Source of the DNA: Rheum nobile
Lineage: Eukaryota > Streptophyta > Magnoliopsida > Caryophyllales > Polygonaceae
NCBI GenBank assembly: GCA_027886185.1
Contig: WOAB01000728.1
Span: forward strand, 2,666,001-2,730,000
Length of the DNA: 64,000 nt
Reading direction: 5' to 3'
Below the pieces are notes generated by a model that was not told the origin of the DNA, ran no database searches, and was given only the letters and a program-made list of their open reading frames with translations. Of this stretch, positions 24,101-33,166 are shown piece by piece (the stretch's first letter is position 1; each line of letters starts with the position of its first letter). The position numbers and the translations under genes are program-made.

Positions 24101-24488
24101 CCCATGTCTTGTCTCTTGGGCATCAAAGAAACAAAACTCTGTTGCTCTTTCCACCGCCGAAGCTGAGTACGTAGTTGCTGCCTCTTGTTGTGCCCAGGTA
24201 TTGTGGCTAAAACAACAATTGGAGGATTTTGGTATGTCTCTTGGCACCGTTCCCATTATGTGTGATAATACTAGTGCTATCAATATTTCCAAAAATCATG
24301 TTCATCACTCTCGTACTAAGCATATTGATATTCGTCACCATTTTCTTCGTGATAATGTTGAGAAAAATTTCATTAGAATGGATCATTGCAGGACAGAGGA
24401 TCAAGTTGCATATATCTTCACCAAAGCACTGGATAGAAAACCCTTTGAGTACTTGAGAATGCTCCTTGGGATGATCTCTCTAAACTGA
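21170..24488 (+). pseudogene. pol: SIRE-like pol remnant: protease, integrase, RT, RNase H
   Basis: A damaged protease start reads RWFIDSAC (about 21200). From 21398 one frame carries the GAG-pre-integrase zinc motif (LWHRRLGH, CEAC) and an integrase core whose catalytic residues D100, D163 and E199 (numbered from 21398) keep DD35E spacing. One in-frame stop (22463-22465) separates it from RT with KARLVAQGYDQQEGIDY. A frameshift near 23347, two bases short of the usual VKQPPGF, moves to the frame 23364-24488. That frame holds ALYGLKQAPRAWY, the active site written YGDD (YVDD is usual), then RNase H with LVDRKSTSETTQFL and the HHSRTKHIDIRHHFLRDN end. Few lesions, so comparatively recent. Confidence 0.88.
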
Positions 24489-24530
24489 GGAACTCACTAT
24501 CCACTATTCCCTCCATGATTGGCTAAATTG

Positions 24531-24905
24531 ATCAATCGTATTCAAGGAACATTTTCTATGTCGCTTATTAGTTGTAAAATTTAGTTCATCATGTCTTGTT
24601 GTGTGCTATGTGTTACATAATCATAATTACATGCTACTTCTTTACTTGATCATCTGTGCTTCAGGACTACTTGATAATAGACCTGAGCAAACGCGGGTTG
24701 ATCAATCGTATTCAAGGAACATCTTCTATGTCGCTTATTAGTTGTAAAATTTAGTTCATCATGTCTTGTTGTGTGCTATGTGTTACATAATATCATAGCA
24801 TGCTTGTTCTCGGGTGCCAATAACATGCTTGTTCTTGGGAAAGGGAACAAGTCTCCACACTTTGTCGCTTATTAGTTGTAAAATTTAGTTCATCATGTCT
24901 TGCTG
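24531..24905 (+). repeat. Local direct duplications after pol
   Basis: A segment of about 92 bp (24531-24622) is repeated at 24701-24792 with one clear mismatch, and its central part (GTCGCTTATTAGTTG...) occurs a third time at about 24863-24900. A lone hAT end (24678-24700) lies exactly at the junction before the second copy. Confidence 0.8.
24678..24700. mobile_element. Orphan hAT terminal repeat
   Basis: TAGACCTGAGCAAACGCGGG plus TTG matches the left end of the 19014 MITE with one mismatch. It is preceded by CTTGATAA, but no right end or second target copy follows; the sequence jumps into a duplication of flanking DNA. Confidence 0.7.
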
Positions 24906-25942
24906 TGTCCACTAACTTCTCAACTCCGACAAAGTCTGCCACCAGTGAGACCACTCTAGGCCCTTTGAAGGAACGTCTGCGATCGGCAAAGAAGATCGAG
25001 GCCAAGAAAGTTGAGGTGAAAAGGGTTGAGTCCGTGAAGAAGGCAAAGGTGGAGGAATCGCCTGTCGAAGGGAAAAAGATTCTTCCCCACCTCCTTATCC
25101 CTGAAGGGTTCCTAGTCGACAACGACTTCGACGACGTCTTGGAGCGTCTCAGATTTCAAGGTTGGGAACACCTCTTCTCTAACCGCGTCATGGTCAATCC
25201 TGACCAAGTCCGCGAGTTCTACCGTTCCTTCCAACTCAACACTGCTTCAACTATGGTGGGAACGGCGTTTGTCAACAATGAAGATCTCTCATTCACTGTG
25301 TCAAAAGTTGCTCGACTTCTGGGTGTCTCTGCTGAAGGGTTTTGTGAAGTTCCTGGTGAGAAGATCATCGATGCTTAGAAGAAGGCCAAGGAGGCTAGTG
25401 CTCAGCGGCTCTTCAAGTCCACATCTGGAGTCACTCACGTGTCTGCCCTCACTCTGCTTCAGCGAATAGCGTATCACATTATTATGAAAGCTGTCGTTCC
25501 TAGGCAAGAGAAGAGGAACGCGATCACTGCCACCGATCTGCTGCTGTTGGACAGGTTTTGGCACATGGAGAAGATTGACCTTCCCATGGTCATTCTACAA
25601 CACATGGAAAAGTGCAGTGCCAAGACTCACTCCCTAGCCTACCCAAACGTCATCAAGCTTATTCTACAAGCAGAGGGGGCTTACAGAGCAGAAGGGGAAG
25701 TTCCCATGGTCACCGAGTTAGATATGGTGAATGTGAACAAAATGAGATATCAGGGAGACGACAAAGGAACTCTGCCCGTGTCAGAGATTATGAAGCGAGA
25801 AGCTGGAGAGGGAACATCAAAAGGTGACTCTGTGCAAAGCCAGATGTTGACTGAACTGCGTGAGATCAAGAACATCCTTTCGCTGCTTCTTGAGTATTTT
25901 CTCAACAAGGACAAAGACCAGAAGGAGGATTCTGAGTCTTGA
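24905..25942 (+). pseudogene. Extra 3' ORF of the SIRE-like element (plant transposon protein-like domain)
   Basis: One frame of about 345 codons lies between RNase H and the polypurine tract, broken only by a TAG at 25376-25378. The N-terminal part is rich in K and E. Then come FQGWEHLFSNRVMVNPDQVR, VNNEDLSFTVSKVARLLGV and, after the stop, RIAYHIIMKAVVPRQEKRN with ATDLLLLDRFWHMEKIDLP. These resemble the domain usually named putative plant transposon protein, not a retroviral envelope: no signal peptide or fusion-like membrane helix is visible. The C-terminus has a leucine-rich amphipathic helix. Function in the element is unknown. Confidence 0.6.
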
Positions 25943-26388
25943 GTGGACACCTTTCCCTATCCTAGCCCGTCTTTCCCTATTTCTCTTGGATTTCTATGTT
26001 ATTTTGTGATTGTGCTTGCTCTTTTGATTTTGTTTAGTTGTTTGCTATGTTTTCTATGATCTTTTGTAATCCTAATTTGCCACAATAGTCCTATTGTTCC
26101 CTTGTTTATCTTTTGATCTTTTGATGATGTCAAAAGGGGAAAGTGTGGAAAATTGTGATGAACTTAGTAAAGTAAGGTAACAGCTTTATTATTCCTAAAT
26201 CTTTATGAATTTATGAACGATGCTAGTGCTGAGGGGGAACGATGATGCAACTTGAAGGTATAACTTGCTTTTATTCATTTGATAAAAAAATTTGCTTAAC
26301 ATTTGATCTTAGAAACATTATGACTTATGTCTTTCTGCTTTTTACCCTATGTTATGATTGAACAATTTTGAATGGGTTTGTCATCACC
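25943..26388 (+). other. 3' untranslated region of the SIRE-like element
   Basis: AT-rich, T-run-rich sequence between the extra ORF and the polypurine tract; no ORF or repeat seen. Confidence 0.6.
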
Positions 26389-26402
26389 AAAAATGGGGAA
26401 AT
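26389..26402 (+). other. Polypurine tract of the SIRE-like element
   Basis: AAAAATGGGGAAAT directly before the TGTTGGAACC start of the 3' LTR. Confidence 0.75.
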
Positions 26403-26640
26403 TGTTGGAACCATGACGTTCCCTCTGGTTTTGATGATGATAAACACCATTGGGTTTTATGGTTTACATTATTTCTATGAGTTTCATGGATTGTGAACGA
26501 TTTAGGGAACAATAGAAAGCATGAGAAAGAAGAGAAAGCAGAGAATGCTAAGGAACGTGGTGAAAACATGGAACAGTTATTCGAAAACAAGTTTGAAGAA
26601 TGAAGCGCGCGTATTGTTCATACAAGGAAACTTTTACATT
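26403..26640 (+). repeat. Truncated 3' LTR of the SIRE-like element
   Basis: Aligns with the first 240 or so bases of the solo LTR at 27711 and then diverges abruptly. Confidence 0.75.
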
Positions 26641-26889
26641 AAATTTCTTTTGCCTATAAACTGGTGACATCTTTTGCCTATAAACTCTTTCCTCTAACCA
26701 TATTCGTTCAGTTTACAATTTGTTTTTAACATCGAATGCATTGTTCGTTCTAATACTTATATATTGTATGCCCGTGTGGTTATATATTTGCTGGTTATTA
26801 TGTACATGTATTTTGAGATGCTTAAATTGAATGAAGCCATTTTAGCGGTTATACATTAAACACTTATATGGTTAAGTGTATATTCCTGA

Positions 26890-27520
26890 AGAGGATATTT
26901 ATGAATTTTCATCACCCGAAGATGATGTTTATATATAAGGAACATATAGTCATTGTTGATAAATTTCCAAATCCCTGAAGTGATAATTTTTAATTTTTAA
27001 AGTGATAATTTTCATTCCTGAATTGATAATTTTCATCCCTGAAGTGGTATTAACTGTCAGTCCTTGAAATGGTATTAATTGTCAGTCCCTGAAGTGATTA
27101 ACTGTCAGTCCCTTCAGTGATTAACTTTCGATCCCTGAAGTGATACCGTTCTATCCCTGAAGTGATATCGTTTGATGATGTCATAGTAGTGATATAAACA
27201 TATTTCTTTCAGTTCTTGAAGTGATAGTTTTCAATCCCTGAAGTGATAATTTTCGATCCCTGAAGTGATAATCTCAATCCCTGAAGCGACAGTTTTCAAT
27301 CCCTGAAGTGATAGTTTAGTTTTCAAGTCCCCGTAGTAATAAGCTCAATCTCCCGAAGTAGACGAATCAATAAGTCATATTACTCCTTGTAGTGAGTAAC
27401 TATAGAAAATATCATCTCCTGAAGCAAATAATAAAAAAGATATATTAGAAATAACCTCTTGTAGTAGGTTATAAAAGGGTCAATAAATTTGGTGTTTAAT
27501 TTCTTGTCACCCGAAGTTGA
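26890..27520 (+). repeat. Degenerate minisatellite, CCCTGAAGTGATA-type units
   Basis: More than fifteen degenerate units of about 18-25 bp are built on CCCTGAAGTGATAATTTTCA. They are cleanest between about 26975 and 27320 and fade into CCCGAAGTAG- and CCTTGTAGTGAG-type units. No reading frame is maintained. Confidence 0.75.
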
Positions 27521-27710
27521 CAACGATCCTCTTTATTTAAGTAGTGTTTTTTTTGTTTCATTAATTATGTTTACTTTTACATATTTTATGTATTTATAGT
27601 AAAATAATAATTTCATCCTTGGGAGTAGATGTACACATAAAATCAAATTGTCCCTAAAGTGACATGATTTCTCGAAATGAAAGAATGATGAATTTATCTT
27701 CTTTAAATAG

Positions 27711-28528
27711 TGTTGGAACCTTGACGTTCACTCTGGTTTTGATGATGATAAACACCATTAGGTTTTATGTTTTCTTGTTATTCCTATGAGTTTCAGGTTT
27801 TATGAAAAAATAAGGGAACAATGGAAAACAGTGAAGAAGAGAAAGCAGAGGAGTGCAATGGAACGTGTGGAAACAAGGAACAGTTACAAGAGAAGCAAAT
27901 TGGAAATCTGAAGCGCGTGGTTCCTATACAAGGAAACTTCTATATATGGAAACAACGTCTGTGGAACGATACGGATTGCAGAGAAGTTCCAACTGTTCCC
28001 AAATTGACTCAGTTATACAAGGAAACAAGATATCAAGTATTACTTGGAAGAGAACCAGAAGATAATGAGTCTTAGGAAAGTTTATAGAAGGAAACCATGT
28101 GTTTACCAGCCTTATTGTATATTTGGTAACGAAGTTATCCATTGTTACCATATGTGTCGATTGCTAGATATTTGGAAATAGGATTTTGTTAGACACTATA
28201 TATAGATGAGAATTGTCTTGGGGAAAGACATCTCAGCTATAACCATCAAGCATACCAAGGAACTCTTGTGAGAACTGAGATCGAAGGTCTAAGGCAAGGT
28301 ATGGGTAGTTCTTGCTAAAGGTCTTGTTTTGTTCTTGTGTCGTTAGGAGTTGATTGCACTCAAGGTCTTTAACCTAGGGTATAGGTGGAGATAAGACTTG
28401 TAAGATTGTATAATTCTTAATAATACAAGTATTTGTTTTTGGGAAATTACTTGTTACTTTGAATCTTTATATTCCGCTGCCCAAGGAACAGTCACACCGT
28501 TCTCTGTCTAACACACTACGATTCAACA
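27711..28528 (+). repeat. Solo LTR of the SIRE-like family
   Basis: This complete 818-bp LTR starts TGTTGGAACC and ends GATTCAACA. It is flanked by perfect 5-bp duplications AATAG (27706-27710 and 28529-28533) and has no adjacent internal sequence, so it formed by LTR-LTR recombination. An ACTATATATAGATG TATA-like element lies at about 28192-28205. The small ORF at 27821-28075 is LTR sequence and is not conserved in the 3' LTR copy. Confidence 0.88.
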
Positions 28529-28533
28529 AATAG

Positions 28534-31085
28534 TGTTTTAGTTCTCTAATTTATTTTGGAATAGTTGCCATGATTGCAACGCCAAACTTCTAAGGGTTCC
28601 CAGAAGAAACAATTTAACACGTGGTTTAAGTGTTAAAATTCATTTAGCTAAACGAATTTGGGATAAGAATTAGCACTTGGAATTTTTGTAAAATTGTGCT
28701 AAATTAATTATTATATCATACCATCATTAACTCTATGAGAGTATTAAGACTCAATATTTTGACAATTTAGAAATCACTATATACTCCCGAAGAGTTTCAT
28801 GATCATATGTCAATTCTGTACCATGGTAGTAGTTTATTCGAAAGTTAGAAATCAAGGTAATGATTTATCTAATTTTGAGTTGATGATATCTCAAATATTA
28901 AAGGATCACCCATATGGAAACTTCAATGGTGGGAACTATTGTCGATAATGCCATTATTACTTATACCATTTTGATAAACCAGAAGTTTCTTTATCTTGCA
29001 AATGACAAAAACCAAGTGTGAAATATAAGGTTTAGAAAGAGCGTCTCATTCATGACTCCAGAAGAGGTCTATCTTGTTATTGGAAAGAACATTATATTAA
29101 ATGAGTAACACTCTATGTTTACAAGTTTAGGACAAACTTGTTGATCACTTGAAAAGATATTCGACAAATTGGTTATCATGCATAATTCATGAATGAGGAA
29201 AATATCGAATATCTATCTAAAAGTTCATAGGAAATTTTGCACACTAGGTATATATTGCAACCCATTGAATCATATAATATTTCTAACCAGAAGTTAGTTG
29301 ATGGCAAAAATATTTCGTTGTGGCAAAAATGAATTCAATCACCTAAGTGAAGTAATGATGTGCATGATCATTATAAATTCACTCAAACACCTATTACAGG
29401 ACCGAAGGATCCTAGGACATTGAGTCCTTGTCTTAGAGTGATCGTAAATACACGACTTGTTTTCTTGGTAACAATGTCGATTATGTAAAGAGTAAATGCA
29501 TAGTCTCCATGTTTCTTGACATATTCAAGAATACATATGAGGACTAATAACATCGTCATATGGACCAATGTTTATTGTGCATATATTTTATTATGTTGAT
29601 AGATGCCTCAACACATTGGTCAAACAAAACATAAAGTGGGAGAAATCAATCAATCAAGTGGTGTAACGGTCGAGCATCAGGTAGCTCACACTATTTAATA
29701 GGACGACATAATACAGTTGTTATTTATATGGTCATCAATCATAGCTGGGTTAAAGCTAATACATGAAACGATCTAGAAGAATCGTTGACCATAAGGGGTC
29801 ATATAAAATTTAAATGTCGAGAATTAAGTTTGACTTTGACTGACCATGATATATTCCCCTAATTGAAACTTATCTCTAGAAGAGAAGTGAAAGTATATAG
29901 ATATGCGGTGTACGTCCCATTCTCACCCTAAATGAACTAAATTAATGCCACAAGGAAAGTTGAGATTCTACGATGGCAGGAGTCCCTGGCAGGAGTCCCT
30001 ATAGATTATTGAATACCTAGAGCTTATATTGGGTGATCGCTCGGTATCAAGATTATCATTTTGAAGAGATAAAATCCCAACTTTAGGGGGAGCGGACAAT
30101 GAGACTAATATGTATAAGAGATTGCAAGGAATGCAAATTCTCGATAATTTTATATCCTTGGTTAAACGAACATGAACCAGAAGTTCAACGGATCGTATAC
30201 ATAATGATATTGCTAGGATGCTATAAATTGCATTTACTAAAAGCCAAGAAAGTGACGGAGTCACATATACCAACTAAATGCCTAGCTCATTTGGAGGTTC
30301 TTGTAGTAACTCCATACCAATCCACTACAACAGAGTCTTAATTACGCTAGGAGCGTGGGAGACTATTAGACTATGTCTGAAGCTCAATTTTCTAAAGAGG
30401 AATCACATATTGCAGCTTAATAAGCTGTTAATTATCGACAAGTGACATTTTCTTGAGATAAGTTCCTGAAGAAAATCTTATCTCAAATTACACATCATAA
30501 CAAGGACTTTAAGGAACAAGTATGAAATGTTTGTTAGAATTCATTTCTGAAGGAATCGAAATGAGATTGTCCTTGACGAATTTTTGAATAAGTACTTGCA
30601 CCAGAAGTGACATGCGAGAAAGGTTCATGATTCTCAATCAATGGAAACACGTCGACAATAATGATTGGTAGAGCTGAAAAAGTCGTTTCAAGCAAAGTTT
30701 GGTTTTGTGTATTAAAAGTGATATGTAAATCATTAATTTGGAAATGGTTATATATATGTATTGGTTTGTATTTCTATTTTTTTATACAGGTATGTACATG
30801 CAAGTTCCCAAAGAACCGAGATTTATGTGCACGAAGACAAATGGAGATATATGAAGGTCATGCATCACTCCACACTCAATCACTTACATATTGACGATAT
30901 CTATATGCACTCATGAGCTTTGAGTCGAAAGGAGGACCGGTTCAACAGATTCAGCCAAGCACATTTAATTGAGGGGGAGAACTATAACTGCACTCTTTTT
31001 TCCTTAGTCTTGGTTTTTTATCCCATTGAGTTTTTTCAGACAAGATTTTTAACCAGGCAGTTAGTGATGTATATCCAAGGGAGAG
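28534..31085 (+). pseudogene. Decayed copia internal region
   Basis: No long frame survives. The clearest trace is at 30165-30300, where the translation PEVQRIVYI...KKVTESHIPTK resembles the integrase-RT linker of plant copia polyproteins. A CCAAGGGAGAG purine tract (31075-31085) precedes the right LTR, and a GAGGGGGAGAA tract lies at about 30972. CCAGAAGT-like words recur throughout and may continue the upstream minisatellite theme. Confidence 0.5.
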
Positions 31086-31266
31086 TTATAATATTATATT
31101 TATGGATGTACATAAGATAAACTTCTCTAAATCCTAGAGTTGACTTATTTTCCAAGTATTGTAAACCATATATACGACTCTTATTGGAAGCCTAATAAAT
31201 ACAAGTTTACTCTCTTATTCTTCTCTTTTCATCTCTCAAACTCTTTATTTCCCTTAATTTATAACA
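31086..31266 (+). repeat. 3' LTR of the old copia element
   Basis: Matches 18307-18462 over most of its length, with an extra 30-bp or so block after TGTAAACCATATA. Confidence 0.6.
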
Positions 31267-31602
31267 ATTAAACAAATATTTTAAATTTGTGAAATTTCTT
31301 AAATTTTTTTTATGGGAATGAATTTTGTGAGAATCATTACTTTTGTGTGAAATGCAAACAATGCATATACATAATAAAGATATGTACATTTAGAAAAAAA
31401 ATCCACTTTAGAAACCGATCAGTAGACAAAAAATTACACACTCTAAAACTAGTGTTAGTACTCAATTAACTAAAACAAATCGAAATGATTGCAGTTTGGC
31501 CTTGGATTCACATTATTTACATTTTTGGTTCAGTTAATTTCGGATTAACCCGAACTTTTCTAGTAAAATAAATAAGGTAATCTTAATCAAAACTGAAACT
31601 AA

Positions 31603-31933
31603 GCCCTCGTTTGGTTCGTGCTATACTTTTCAGGAAGTTAAACTTTCTCAGAAAGTATATTTATTTTCTGTGTTTGGTTAAAAAATAAAACATGAGAATT
31701 TATTTTCAGAAAGTTACAGTTTTTCCAAATCAAGGAATTGCACTTATCTTGAAAATATAGATAAGATCTACTTCATGCGTTTTAAAGTAAAATGTTATTA
31801 TTTTTCATGTTAATATAAAAACAATAATTTTAAACTAAATATAATTTCATAATTTTCAGCAATTTACAATTCCTAAAAATAGTTAAATTTTCAGGAACTT
31901 AATTTCTTACCTTCAACCAAACCGAACTAGGGC
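31603..31933. mobile_element. Tourist-like (PIF/Harbinger) MITE
   Basis: The 331-bp element has terminal inverted repeats GCCCTCGTTTGGTTCG and GCCCTAGTTCGGTTTGG and is flanked by the 3-bp duplication TAA (31600-31602, 31934-31936). No coding capacity. Confidence 0.75.
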
Positions 31934-33166
31934 TAAATAAACATTGTTTGTCACTTCGGTTCAAATGAGCCATATTTTAACATGATTTTTCTTTTAAAAG
32001 GGGTGAAGCTTGTGGTTTTGTGGAATCAAAACCTTACCTAACTGAACCCTAACCTGAACCAAGTGGATGCAGTTCACTTCCGGATCACCAAAAACCAAAA
32101 TTTGGTTCGGTTCGTTTGTGTTCGTTTTGGTTCAAGAACACCGAACATCCCTAGTACAAATGCTTGACAAAGAAGATATTGTGGTGGGCATTTACTCCCC
32201 AAAAAACTCAGTAGAAAAATTCACAGACCTCCCAATATGCGCTCATCTCAAAGAGAGCAAAAATTGGTGGGCAATGGATTGGAGGATTTCCCACGTGGTG
32301 TTCACATGGCTAATCAAACCACCGAGTAAAGGATCCAACCAGTAGTAAGAACAGTATTACAGGATAAGATCACATGCACAGTACTATCATCGATTAAAAT
32401 TTAAAAATATATTAAAAATCCGGAGACTTCTTCAAAGGGTCCCTTTGGAATTATAATCTAACTCATCTGTCCTTATTACCAATTGGGCATTGCATTATTT
32501 GTCAGCTCTCTCTGGTTTCCAACTTTCTGGTGGGAAAAAAATAAATCTTTCCTCTCTGCCTAATTTGTTGTTTTCTTCTCAAACTACCTACCTGCTTACA
32601 GTTTCCTAACTTTCTGGCTCGCTTTCCTTTATTAAAATTAGATCCAAGTTGCTAGATGCGGTTCTTGAATAATCTATTTTCAGCTCCTTTATAAGTAGTT
32701 TGTGGTTGAAAATCATGCTGGGTTGTGACTGTTAGGCTTGTGTAAGTCTAAGCCTCCATGATTATATAGTTTATTATGATTGTATGCTTGATGGGTCTTC
32801 AGTAGTTGTCTGAAATTTTAGCGGGAATCACTCCGAATTATGAGGTTCAGGCTCATGGGTTCTCTGATTGGTGGTTCAGAGCTGGTCTAGGGTTTTGCTG
32901 CTGAAGATCTGGGTTTGTTTTAGGGACAAATTCTGTTTGATGACTTCTCAAGGCTGAGTAGTTTCTGATCATCTCTTCAGAGTTCGGACACTATTTTTCA
33001 ATTCAGTTCAATCATCAGAATTTGGGGATTCTGAGTTAGGTTTTTATTTTTTTTATCAACTTGGAGATTCAATTTCTAGTTCCTTTGTTAAGCTTCTGGG
33101 TAGTTAGAATCTTGAACCTGGGTTTTAGGTATTGCTGAATGGTGTAGGGTTTTGAGTTTACTAGAA
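31934..33166 (+). other. Region upstream of CRY2
   Basis: No gene is supported. GGTTCGGTTCG runs ending GAACATCCCTA (about 32040-32153) resemble a hAT-like end without a partner. The last few hundred bases are T-rich, like a plant promoter and 5' UTR; no convincing TATA box was found. Confidence 0.4.
32292..32297 (+). promoter_or_regulatory. G-box upstream of CRY2
   Basis: CACGTG within CCCACGTGGTG, about 870 bp upstream of the CRY2 start codon. G-boxes bind bHLH (PIF) and bZIP (HY5) factors in light signalling; use here is inferred only. Confidence 0.3.

Larger units (their letters stand above)
18610..26640 (+). mobile_element. SIRE-like Ty1/copia element with both LTRs truncated
   Basis: The order is: 5' LTR remnant ending GATTCAACA (to 18705), primer site, gag, protease, integrase, RT, RNase H, an extra 3' ORF, polypurine tract, and a 3' LTR start (from 26403). 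The LTR family is defined by the complete solo copy at 27711-28528. The 5' LTR lacks its left part and the 3' LTR is lost after about 26640. The copia gene order (integrase before RT) and the extra 3' ORF fit the SIRE/Maximus lineage. Confidence 0.8.
18307..31266 (+). mobile_element. Old short-LTR Ty1/copia element, disrupted by nested insertions
   Basis: Two similar segments of 156 bp (18307-18462) and about 181 bp (31086-31266) share a TATTATATTTATGG start region, a CCTAGAGTTGACTTATT block and a TTATAACA end. A purine-rich tract precedes the right one. Between them lie a SIRE-like element, a solo LTR and decayed copia pol sequence. The flanks show no clear target duplication, so the boundaries are probable rather than proven. 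Confidence 0.6.

Noticed and set aside
24905..25942. Envelope-like gene interpretation of the SIRE extra ORF
   Set aside because: No signal peptide, glycosylation-rich ectodomain or membrane anchor is visible; motifs fit a plant transposon protein domain better.
26890..27520. Regularly spaced repeats considered as a CRISPR-like array
   Set aside because: Units are degenerate and abut with no unique spacers, in a plant retroelement context; it is a decayed minisatellite.
31430..32160. Possible hAT-like element surrounding the Tourist MITE, ending GAACATCCCTA
   Set aside because: No matching left end or 8-bp duplication could be found, so only the right-end similarity is noted.
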